Below are positions 29,639 through 36,913 of a stretch of DNA of 64,000 bases, one piece after another. Numbering within the stretch: the stretch's first letter is position 1; each line of letters starts with the position of its first letter. Source of the DNA: Wolbachia endosymbiont of Spodoptera picta (GTDB taxonomy: Bacteria; Pseudomonadota; Alphaproteobacteria; Rickettsiales; Anaplasmataceae); assembly GCF_018141665.1 (NCBI RefSeq), contig NZ_CP067976.1, positions 1,275,721 to 1,339,720 of the forward strand. The letters are read 5' to 3'. The position numbers and the translations under genes are program-made. Under the pieces are notes generated by a model, which did not search any database, was not told the origin of the DNA, and saw only the letters and a list, made by a program, of their open reading frames with translations.

Positions 29639-30518
29639 ACGTTGCTTCTTGCTTCACACTTACCGGAGTGCTATTAGTGTGACTCATGGAAGAATTAGGT
29701 GTTAATTTGTATTCTTTTTTAGCTTTTTCTGTTAATTGATACTCGTTTACTCCTCCTTGAGTCTGATTACACATTCCCTGATCTGGGGATAAAAATTTAT
29801 CTCTTATACTTGATGCTAGTTGTAATTCTTGAATCTTATCTGAAAAACATTTCATTCTACCTTTTATTAACTCCTCCGAAACAATTTCTTGGAGATTGCT
29901 ATTATCTTTGCTATGAAAGTTGTTCAAGACAGAATCTGTAATTGCATTAGCAGCTTCCTCATCCCAACTTAAATTTTTCATGCATTTTTTAATAGAAAGT
30001 AACAGCTTGTCTTTTAACACACCATCACGTAACTCCTTATCTATATTTCCAATATTACAATATTTTTTGACAACTCCTTTAACTTCAGCTTCTATGATAT
30101 CCCTTGCGGATCTTGTCAAATTACTTTCCAACAACTCAAGTAACTGATCACTTTTAAATTTATAACCATTTTGATGTGATAGAGATTTTATAGTTTCCTC
30201 AAGCACTTTATGGCAAAAGTGTTTTCCTTCAAGTTCAGGAAAACCTTCTTTCAACTTTGCATTTTGATCAGATAAAAAATCTTTGAGACTCTTATTCTTA
30301 TTCACAAAAAGATTCTTGGAATGCTTCAAAAATTTTGAAGTGGTTGATTTTGCAGTAGATACTATACTAATTGCATCTAACTCTTTAGTTTTTACTTGTG
30401 CTTTAGTTTTTTTATTCATACCTTCTGACTTTTTACCAGCATCTTTTTGCTCATTTTTTAACTTTTGTTGTCCACTTTCAGGTCTTGAAACTTCAGTTTG
30501 TTTATCTTTTGATGTCAA
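29631..30518 (-). CDS. Charged hypothetical protein, coupled to upstream coiled-coil gene
   Basis: The function is not recognised. The 295-residue protein begins with about 60 very polar, Lys/Gln-rich residues (MTSKDKQTEVSRPESGQQ), followed by a helical, charged middle and a Thr/Ser-rich tail ending ATSR. No membrane segment, cysteine cluster or enzyme motif is seen. The start overlaps the stop of the coiled-coil gene 30515-31912 by four bases, so both are translated from one transcript. Such Lys/Gln-rich, two-gene units are candidates for secreted effectors, but nothing in the sequence proves export. Confidence 0.6.
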   Translation of the reverse strand: MTSKDKQTEVSRPESGQQKLKNEQKDAGKKSEGMNKKTKAQVKTKELDAISIVSTAKSTTSKFLKHSKNLFVNKNKSLKDFLSDQNAKLKEGFPELEGKHFCHKVLEETIKSLSHQNGYKFKSDQLLELLESNLTRSARDIIEAEVKGVVKKYCNIGNIDKELRDGVLKDKLLLSIKKCMKNLSWDEEAANAITDSVLNNFHSKDNSNLQEIVSEELIKGRMKCFSDKIQELQLASSIRDKFLSPDQGMCNQTQGGVNEYQLTEKAKKEYKLTPNSSMSHTNSTPVSVKQEATSR

Positions 30519-31912
30519 ACTTTGATTAGGTATTTCTTTATTATTTCTAGTAGAAAATGTTGTAATATTTTCTGTTTTTTTGCACTTGGATGTTCAACTT
30601 GTTTTTGTAGCTTTTTATTTTCCCCTTGTGAAGATTTTAATTTTCCCTCCAAATCTGCCTTTTGTTTCTTTATTTCAACGTTACTTTCTTTTAATTTCTG
30701 TACTTTTTCTTTCAATTCGTTAATTTCACTTTCTAATTCTTTTTTCTCTTTTTCAATGGTATTTAGATTAGTCTTTTCTTTCTCTAATTGTTGTTTAAGA
30801 TTCTCTACTTCAGCATCTTTTCCCCTAGCTTGTTCTTTCAATTCATTAATTTCACTTTCTAAATCTTGTTTCTTTTTTTCAATGGTATTTAGATTAGTCT
30901 TTTCTTGCTCTAATTGTTGCTGAGTACTTTCCAATTTTTTTCTAAATTCAGCATTTTTTTCCTCAGCTTGTTTTAATTCTGCTTGTTGTTGCTTAAGTTG
31001 ATTTTCTAATTGCTTTATTTGAGTATCAGATTCGTTTTTTAACTTACTAACTTCATTCTCAAGTTCTGTTTTTTGCACTCGTAGGTTTTCATTCTCTTTC
31101 CTCACAGTTTTATTTATATCTTTATTTTCATGAAATGACTTTATTAAATCCTCTTGTTCTTTTATTTTTTGGTCTTTTGTAAATATAGTTTGCTGTTGTT
31201 CGTTCTTTTCAATCTCCATTGCTTTCTTAGATTGATCTAATATTTCATTTAACTGCATTAAGTTATTAATTTTTGAGTCTTTTTCTTCTACGTCTAATAA
31301 AAGCCTTTCTTTTTCATTCGCAAATTTTGTGCTGAGGTTAATTAATTCTTTATTCAAATGTAATATCTCCTCAGACTTTTCCTTGAACTGTGCTAAAAAT
31401 TCTTCTCCTCTTTTTTGTGCAATTTCTACCAATTCACTATAGTTCTTTTTAAGTCCTGCAAGTTTAGACTTTAACTCTTCATTTTCTAATTCTAAGTCTT
31501 CAATCTGCTGTGCTTGTGCTGCAAAAAATTTAGCAAATATTTCTTTTTCCTCTCCTAATGATTTTACTTGTTCTTTAAGTTTAGTAATTTCTTTCTCTTT
31601 TTTAGTTAATTCCTGATTTAAATTTGACTGATTTTCCTCCTTCTTACTACCTTCTTTCAACTTTTCTTTTAATCTCTCATTTTCATCCTTCAATTCCTTT
31701 TCTCTGTTAGAATTTAAAAGATCATCAGTCTGAACCACATTATCTGCAATATTGTAATGTAGGATACTCTTTGCCCATTGATTCCACTTTTCTGGCAACA
31801 TTCGTCCAATTGTTTTTAGATATAGCCAAGCAAGCACAGTGGATAAGCTGTATTTTTTTTCCTTTTGTTTAATACTAGGTTCGTAATTAACCTTATTGTT
31901 AGCATTCAGCAT
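30515..31912 (-). CDS. Long coiled-coil protein
   Basis: The function is not recognised. Residues about 70-440 of 465 are an almost unbroken Lys/Glu/Leu/Gln heptad pattern. They contain a tandem duplication: the unit LEQEKTNLNTIEKKKQDLES recurs about 40 residues later as LEKEKTNLNTIEKEKKELES. The N-terminus is different, with aromatic residues (STVLAWLYLKTIGRMLPEKW, about 24-43) that could bind a membrane or partner. It resembles bacterial and host cytoskeletal coiled coils only through composition. It is coupled to the downstream gene by a four-base overlap. Confidence 0.65.
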   Translation of the reverse strand: MLNANNKVNYEPSIKQKEKKYSLSTVLAWLYLKTIGRMLPEKWNQWAKSILHYNIADNVVQTDDLLNSNREKELKDENERLKEKLKEGSKKEENQSNLNQELTKKEKEITKLKEQVKSLGEEKEIFAKFFAAQAQQIEDLELENEELKSKLAGLKKNYSELVEIAQKRGEEFLAQFKEKSEEILHLNKELINLSTKFANEKERLLLDVEEKDSKINNLMQLNEILDQSKKAMEIEKNEQQQTIFTKDQKIKEQEDLIKSFHENKDINKTVRKENENLRVQKTELENEVSKLKNESDTQIKQLENQLKQQQAELKQAEEKNAEFRKKLESTQQQLEQEKTNLNTIEKKKQDLESEINELKEQARGKDAEVENLKQQLEKEKTNLNTIEKEKKELESEINELKEKVQKLKESNVEIKKQKADLEGKLKSSQGENKKLQKQVEHPSAKKQKILQHFLLEIIKKYLIKV

Positions 31913-32013
31913 AAAATTACCTAATTTTCAAAGTATTGAAGTTATATATATTAATATAATTATTAAATAAATAATAATATAAATGTTAAATTGTATGAAA
32001 ATTTTTATAGATT

Positions 32014-32546
32014 TTAAGTAGAAATACACATGTGCGTAAGCACAGAATTTGCTTTTTCTATTGCTCTTGCTAACATTTCTTGTTCATTGTAATGATTCTT
32101 CACATTGATTACCTGAGCTGACAAATTTGCAGGAAAAGTGACTAAACTAACTTCCCATAGTTCCACTTGTTTTAACACTCGAGCTCCGCTTTCATGATCA
32201 ACATCATACTCTATTGGTATATAGCCAATCGAAAGCCCGTTAATAGTTCCAGTTTTTAGCATTAAATATGCTTCCTCTGCTTTTTGAATACCAAAAAGCA
32301 AATGTGCAGTTATATATAGGCCAATATCATTTTCGCAAATATCTGAATATTACCTATAGGCTCACTTGGGTTGTGCTGCCAAAGAAGTTTTATCTGACTT
32401 TTATTTAAGTTGTTCTTCAATGCTCCTGGTAATATCAGATCATTTTGCTTATCAACTATATTAAAAACGCTCGCATAGCCAGAAAATACTCCGTTTTCTT
32501 CTATGCTTTTTATTGACAATGGTGAATAGAGAAATTTCTTATTCAT
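32014..32546 (-). pseudogene. Phage prohead protease (HK97 family), frameshifted
   Basis: The first frame (32546-32310) reads MNKKFLYSPLSIKSIEENGVF, then SGYASVFNIVDKQNDLILPG and LLWQHNPSEPIGNI, the N-terminal part of an HK97-type prohead protease, including the active-site His region (QHN). The second frame (32301-32014) continues with TGTINGLSIGY and VELWEVSLVTFPA, where the catalytic Ser lies. One missing base near 32327 explains the break. The enzyme trims the scaffold during capsid maturation. It is isolated from other capsid genes, so this is a prophage remnant. Confidence 0.82.
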
Positions 32547-32721
32547 AAGTCCTCCTTGTAAATTATGGTATTGGGTTTGCCAGCGCTCTGAGCCAGCTTA
32601 AAATGTTGTATAGATTGTTTTCCTATATCTCAGGATGAGTATAAGGCACTACAATATAATTCTATTGTATGCAGTGCTTTGAAAATGGGGAAGTACTTTT
32701 TTAGTTATAAAATTTGTCATT

Positions 32722-32928
32722 TTATATACATAAGGGTAGGGTTTGTTGCACATTGGGTTGTTCAACAGCAGCGTTTTCTAGATTTGTAGAAACAGCTTCG
32801 TTTGTAGGAGTAATTATTTTTCCTAGAAGGAAGCCAAATCCCAAAGAAACAGCGGCTATAAAACCATTCATTAATGACTCTGTCCATGTTTCTCCCTCGT
32901 ATTCTTGATAGATTTTAGAATATATCAT
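32722..32928 (-). CDS. Small membrane protein with the shared C-terminal tail
   Basis: The function is unknown. From ATG 32928 the product is 68 residues: a polar N-terminus (MIYSKIYQEYEGETWTES), one hydrophobic segment (about residues 20-37, GFIAAVSLGFGFLLGKI) and a tail STNLENAAVEQPNVQ similar to the ends of the proteins at 33308 and 34398. A GTG at 32940 is an alternative start. The ATG overlaps the end of the upstream 42-codon frame by 14 bases, which suggests coupled translation. Confidence 0.55.
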   Translation of the reverse strand: MIYSKIYQEYEGETWTESLMNGFIAAVSLGFGFLLGKIITPTNEAVSTNLENAAVEQPNVQQTLPLCI

Positions 32929-33043
32929 TATTAGCTTCACTCGGGTTTAAATTTCTTTCCAACTCTTCTGATGTTTTCTCCCCAGCATCTTGGGATTTTG
33001 TTGATGAACTTTTCTGTAAGTTTTCTAATTCTTGTGCGTCCAT
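32915..33043 (-). CDS. Small polar protein upstream of the tail-bearing membrane gene
   Basis: An unrecognised 42-residue product (MDAQELENLQKSSST... ending EANNDIF), very polar and probably disordered. The ATG is preceded by a good ribosome-binding site (GAGGTG, 3 bases away) and by a consensus-like promoter at 33074-33102. Its end overlaps the next gene by 14 bases. Short length makes the call uncertain, but promoter, ribosome-binding site and overlap agree. Confidence 0.5.
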   Translation of the reverse strand: MDAQELENLQKSSSTKSQDAGEKTSEELERNLNPSEANNDIF

Positions 33044-33073
33044 CAACACCTCACTATTAAAGCTTAAGTACAA

Positions 33074-33102
33074 ATCATACAGCACTATAATTGTTTAGTC
33101 AA
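33074..33102 (-). promoter_or_regulatory. Sigma-70-like promoter
   Basis: On the minus strand TTGACT (33102-33097), a 17-base spacer and TATGAT (33079-33074) precede the ATG at 33043 by about 30 bases. The -35 box and spacer resemble those before the genes at 34168 and 34757. Confidence 0.7.
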
Positions 33103-33222
33103 GGTAAATACTAGTATATTAAGTAAATATTTACTATATTAATATGATTGCTTAAATTCACAACTAATTGTTTAGGGGAATAAAAAGATTGTGTTTTGTA
33201 GGTGATTTGCGTAGCGGAAGGT

Positions 33223-33253
33223 GTTACCCCAGTTTCACAACACCCGGGGTAAC
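33223..33253 (-). terminator. Hairpin after the 33308-34168 gene
   Basis: GTTACCCC (33223-33230) pairs exactly with GGGGTAAC (33246-33253). It lies about 55 bases beyond the stop codon of the minus-strand gene. No long T-run follows, so strength is uncertain. Confidence 0.5.
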
Positions 33254-33307
33254 GATAAAGAAGGAAGTAGAGAAAGTTATATGTAATAGTTTAAAACTAT
33301 TACAAGT

Positions 33308-34168
33308 TTATATGCTCTGTCCTTGAATATTTTGTTGTTCAGTGGTAGCATCTTCCAAATTTGTAGAGATAGGAGCAAACATCCTTCTCGCTAAAGCCGT
33401 TGACAATGTAGCACCAATTCCAGCTCCAATTGCAGCTATAAAACCAGGGCCTAATAATTCCATATTTGTTTCAGTGCTGCTGCTAGTTATATTGTTAGTT
33501 AACATTATCGCGCCTGCTCCTAAGGCTGCTACTAACCGAATCCTTGACGGTTTACTTGTTGCATCAAGAGAATATTGTACTACTTCTCTAAGCCCTGAAT
33601 TCCTGTTTTTTAACGCTACTGCTATTGATATTGGTAATATGACCATTATTGGAATGGATAATAGTCCTCCAAGTGTTGTACCAATAATTTCACTCACTTT
33701 TGATTTTCCAAGATTAACTCCTAAGGCTGTTATACCTAATACTCCAATTGAGGTGATAATCCTTAGATTTCTCTCTTCCATTTCTCTCACATGCGCCTCA
33801 TATTGTATTGTAGCTTCTGCTAACGCTAACCCAATACTATTTGGTTGCTGTGGAATCTGATTTACTCGCCCTAACTCTTGTGAAGTTTTCCCTCCAATAC
33901 TTTTGACGGCATCTTCTAAGTCTAACAATGATCTGTTATTTAACCTTACGTTATCTTGACTATCACAAAGGATAATGTAGTCTAAAATTGTCATTCTCAG
34001 ATCACTCATTTCTATATCATCATTAATATGATCTTTTAATTCATCGATAATCTTTAATGCTCGCTCTTTCATATCTTTTTCTTCTTCTGCATTAATTGGT
34101 GCAAGTATGAGAAAAATTATTCCAAGCAACTCTTGTTGTAAGTTTTTTAAATCCATAATAATTATCAT
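33308..34168 (-). CDS. Multi-pass membrane protein with the shared C-terminal tail
   Basis: The function is not recognised. The 286-residue protein (an in-frame ATG at 34156 is an alternative start) has an N-terminal charged helical domain of about 135 residues, then about four hydrophobic segments (for example ITSIGVLGITALGVNLG and LLSIPIMVILPISIAVAL, about residues 140-255). It ends in STNLEDATTEQQNIQGQSI, almost the same tail as in the two neighbouring genes. It has its own promoter (34183-34211) and a downstream hairpin. Confidence 0.65.
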   Translation of the reverse strand: MIIIMDLKNLQQELLGIIFLILAPINAEEEKDMKERALKIIDELKDHINDDIEMSDLRMTILDYIILCDSQDNVRLNNRSLLDLEDAVKSIGGKTSQELGRVNQIPQQPNSIGLALAEATIQYEAHVREMEERNLRIITSIGVLGITALGVNLGKSKVSEIIGTTLGGLLSIPIMVILPISIAVALKNRNSGLREVVQYSLDATSKPSRIRLVAALGAGAIMLTNNITSSSTETNMELLGPGFIAAIGAGIGATLSTALARRMFAPISTNLEDATTEQQNIQGQSI

Positions 34169-34182
34169 TAATATTGAGTTAA

Positions 34183-34211
34183 ATAATATGGTACTATAGT
34201 TACTTAATCAA
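34183..34211 (-). promoter_or_regulatory. Sigma-70-like promoter
   Basis: On the minus strand TTGATT (34211-34206), a 17-base spacer and TATTAT (34188-34183) lie about 15 bases before the ATG at 34168 and 27 before the one at 34156. The short distance favours the second ATG. Confidence 0.65.
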
Positions 34212-34348
34212 TTTAATTATTAAGATATTAAAGCATAAGATACCAAAGAGTAATATCCTTAGCCGTAAAATACAAAAATAACTGACGGGTTCTTTATAAT
34301 TAGAAATATTAAGGAATTTACTAAATAAAAAAGGTAAAAGAATGTTAT

Positions 34349-34390
34349 CTACTTTTCAGAGTCAGCTATTTAGCTAACTCTGAAGAGTAG
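34349..34390 (-). terminator. Long hairpin after the 34398-34757 gene
   Basis: Two 19-base arms (34349-34367 and 34372-34390) pair with two mismatches across a 4-base loop, starting 8 bases after the stop codon. On the minus strand it is followed by AT-rich sequence. Confidence 0.65.
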
Positions 34391-34397
34391 GAAAGAG

Positions 34398-34757
34398 CTA
34401 TATGCTCTGTCCTTGAATATTTGTTTGTTCAATAGTAGTACTTTCCAAATTTTGTAAAGATTCAAATTCTTCTTGCATATCCAGTATGTCTTCTATTACT
34501 TGCTGATCTTCATCTTTTTCTTCTAATTGAAATGCTGCTGCTTCTTGAGGTGTTTCTAGCAGTTTTTTTAATATTTCTGTGCGCAGTTTCTCTGTTATTG
34601 ATTTCCACTGTAGCATTACTAGCATTTCATTGTGCAGCACTGACATTTTCTGTAGTGTTTTCACTTTTTCTGACAGTCCTTTATTTTCTTTTTGCAATGC
34701 TTCTATTTTTCTTTGCTGATACTGATTATCTGAATTTGTCATTGGTAATCCATGCAT
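34398..34757 (-). CDS. Coiled-coil protein with the shared C-terminal tail
   Basis: The function is unknown. The 119-residue product has a coiled-coil core (YQQRKIEALQKENKGLSEKV, about residues 13-32, and further heptads), an acidic stretch (EEKDEDQQVIEDI) and a C-terminal tail NLESTTIEQTNIQGQSI that matches the ends of the two neighbouring genes. It has no membrane segment. A second ATG six codons in is possible. It has its own TTGACT-type promoter and a strong terminator hairpin. Confidence 0.62.
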   Translation of the reverse strand: MHGLPMTNSDNQYQQRKIEALQKENKGLSEKVKTLQKMSVLHNEMLVMLQWKSITEKLRTEILKKLLETPQEAAAFQLEEKDEDQQVIEDILDMQEEFESLQNLESTTIEQTNIQGQSI

Positions 34758-34788
34758 AACCTACTTCAAGTTAAAATTTAGATATTAT

Positions 34789-34817
34789 TAATTAAGTGAT
34801 ACAGTTTCTTTAGTCAA
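34789..34817 (-). promoter_or_regulatory. Probable promoter with conserved -35 box
   Basis: TTGACT (34817-34812 on the minus strand) with a 17-base spacer and a weaker -10 (TAATTA, 34794-34789) precede the ATG at 34757. The -35 and early spacer match the promoter at 33074-33102. Confidence 0.5.
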
Positions 34818-34916
34818 GATAAGCATCAATATATTATAACATTAGGATTAACAACCAAAAGAATAGAATGAAATATCAGGCAATATCCTCTATAATTAAA
34901 CTTTTAAGATGGAAAA

Positions 34917-35888
34917 ATGACAATTCGTGTAGGAATTAATGGTCTTGGTAGAATAGGCAGAAGTGTATTGCGTGCTATTTTTGAAGTAGAAAACTATAGC
35001 GAGCAAATAGAAGTTGTGGCGGTAAATGGGTCGCTCAGTGCTGAGCAGCATGCACATTTGATTAAATATGACTCTGTTCATGGCAAATTTAACGGCGATA
35101 TTGATTTTAACGAGTCTGAAAATTGGCTATCTATAAATGGCAGGAAATTTTCTTTATATAGAGAACGTAGCCCTGAAAATATTCCTTGGAATGTTGATGT
35201 AGTGCTTGAATGCACTGGTGCATTCAACAAGCGTGCGGAAGCAGCAAAGCATAATGCAGAGAGAGTAATTGTCTCTGCTCCAGTTTCAGATGCTGATGTA
35301 ACTGTAGTTTACGGCGTAAATAATGATATGCTAAAAAAGGAGCATAAAGTGATCTCAGCAGGTTCTTGTACTACAAACTGTCTGGCTCCGATTGTACACG
35401 TTTTACACTCCAATTTAGGCATAAAAAGCGGTTTTATGACCACTATACATGCCTATACGAATGATCAAAATATTCTTGATGGCAACCATAGAGACTTACG
35501 TAGGGCAAGAGCTTGTGGCCTTTCTATGGTGCCAACTACAACTGGAGCAGCAAAAACAATTGGTTCTGTCATTCCTCAGTTAAAGGGTAAGCTAGATGGT
35601 ACTGCTATTAGAGTTCCGGTTAGCAACGTTTCTATGGTTGATTTTAAATTTTTAGCTGATAAGAGAGCAACAACTAAGGAAATAAACGAAATATTTAAGA
35701 ATTCAGCAAATCATGTGCTTTCCGTATGTAACGAGCCTTTAGTTTCAATAGACTTTGTCCATAACCCTTATAGTGCAATTGTGGATTTAGCTGGTACATA
35801 TGTCACAGGTGATATCTGTAGAGTTGCAGCGTGGTACGATAATGAATGGGCTTTTTCACTGAGAATGTTAGACATAGCGTTATTGTAA
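34917..35888 (+). CDS. gapA: Glyceraldehyde-3-phosphate dehydrogenase
   Basis: The enzyme oxidises glyceraldehyde-3-P to 1,3-bisphosphoglycerate with NAD(P), or runs in reverse for gluconeogenesis, which is thought to be the main direction in Wolbachia. The NAD site VGINGLGRIGRSVLRA is at residues 4-19. The catalytic motif SCTTNC is at residues 150-155, with C151 as nucleophile. The length of 323 is slightly short but complete. It ends 3 bases before tatC. Confidence 0.96.
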   Translation: MTIRVGINGLGRIGRSVLRAIFEVENYSEQIEVVAVNGSLSAEQHAHLIKYDSVHGKFNGDIDFNESENWLSINGRKFSLYRERSPENIPWNVDVVLECTGAFNKRAEAAKHNAERVIVSAPVSDADVTVVYGVNNDMLKKEHKVISAGSCTTNCLAPIVHVLHSNLGIKSGFMTTIHAYTNDQNILDGNHRDLRRARACGLSMVPTTTGAAKTIGSVIPQLKGKLDGTAIRVPVSNVSMVDFKFLADKRATTKEINEIFKNSANHVLSVCNEPLVSIDFVHNPYSAIVDLAGTYVTGDICRVAAWYDNEWAFSLRMLDIALL

Positions 35889-35891
35889 AGT

Positions 35892-36650
35892 ATGAACGAA
35901 AACTCACAAAAATATGCTTCATTTTATGAGCACTTTGCGGAACTTAGAAAAAGGGTTATTTTTTGCTTTCTATTTTTTTGTGTTACCTTCGGGTTTTGTT
36001 ACTACTTTAAAGAAAATATATACCGCTTTTTACTTGCACCTTTAATAGAAGTTACAAAAGATAGCAATGATTTTTCTCTAATCTATACAGACTTAACAGA
36101 AGCGTTTTTTGTATATCTCAGGGTTGCAATAATGAGTGCACTGTTGTTTTCTTTTCCTGTGTTTGCATGGCAATTCTACATATTTCTAGCACCTGGCTTA
36201 TATAAAAGAGAAAGGGCAGTGTTATTGCCATACTTAATTGCAACACCGGTTTTGTTTGTAACGGGAGCCGCTGTAGTTTACTACTACATATTTCCCTTAG
36301 CCTGGAAATTTTTTATTGCTTTTGAACATAGCGGTAAATCTTTCGGTATACCAATAGAGTTTATGCCATCAGTTAGTGAATATTTAGACCTTGTTCTTCA
36401 ATTTATGTTTGCATTTGGCACTGCATTTCAAATTCCAGTTATACTCACCTTAATGGTAAGAGTAGGGCTAATCACTGCACAAAGTTTGTCAAATAAACGG
36501 AGAATTGCGATAGTGGTAATTTTCATTATTGCTGCAATCTTAACTCCACCTGATGTACTAAGCCAAGTAGGGCTTGCAATTCCAATGTTGGTATTATATG
36601 AGCTCTCTATCCTGATATGTAGATATATTGAGAAGAAAGCAAAGGATTGA
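35892..36650 (+). CDS. tatC: Sec-independent protein translocase TatC
   Basis: TatC is the receptor subunit for folded proteins with twin-arginine signals. The 252-residue protein shows the N-terminal signature FYEHFAELRKRVIF (about residues 12-25), six membrane segments, and the central FPVFAWQFYIFLAPGLYKRER (about 84-104). Gap of 3 bases after gapA implies one transcript. Confidence 0.95.
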   Translation: MNENSQKYASFYEHFAELRKRVIFCFLFFCVTFGFCYYFKENIYRFLLAPLIEVTKDSNDFSLIYTDLTEAFFVYLRVAIMSALLFSFPVFAWQFYIFLAPGLYKRERAVLLPYLIATPVLFVTGAAVVYYYIFPLAWKFFIAFEHSGKSFGIPIEFMPSVSEYLDLVLQFMFAFGTAFQIPVILTLMVRVGLITAQSLSNKRRIAIVVIFIIAAILTPPDVLSQVGLAIPMLVLYELSILICRYIEKKAKD

Positions 36651-36784
36651 ATCAAGAATATTATTTATAAACAAAGAATGAGCACCGGAGCACTTTTTCT
36701 TGAACATTGAAGTGGGATTATGTAAACTGCCCTTATTGATTTTTTAGTAGACGCCAAGTGAATTAAAATATTACGAGGTGTGTT

Positions 36785-36913
36785 ATGATAATAGTTGTTG
36801 GTGGTCAAAAAGGTGGTACTGGTAAAACGACCATAGCCACAAATATAGCGGTGATGCGTGCTAGGGAAGGTAGAAATGTGTGCGCCAAGAAGTGCGTAAG
36901 GAACAGTTGGTGA
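36785..36913 (+). pseudogene. ParA-type ATPase, 5' fragment cut by a group II intron
   Basis: The first 31 codons read MIIVVGGQKGGTGKTTIATN and on to REGRN, the deviant Walker A region (KGGTGKTT) of a ParA/MinD-type partition ATPase. At 36880 the sequence changes to the GTGCG start of a group II intron, and the frame then reads intron sequence to a stop at 36913. Nothing that looks like the rest of ParA follows the intron. A ribosome-binding site (ACGAGGTG) precedes the ATG. The gene is therefore truncated, whatever splicing does. Confidence 0.75.

Noticed and set aside
30522..30923. Plus-strand Phe/Ser-rich frame opposite the coiled-coil gene
   Set aside because: Lys/Glu-rich coiled-coil DNA always gives Phe/Ser/Leu-rich open frames on the complement.
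33342..33860. Plus-strand 172-codon frame
   Set aside because: It is the antisense of the membrane protein at 33308-34168, has no ribosome-binding site, and ignores the promoter and terminator found on the other strand.
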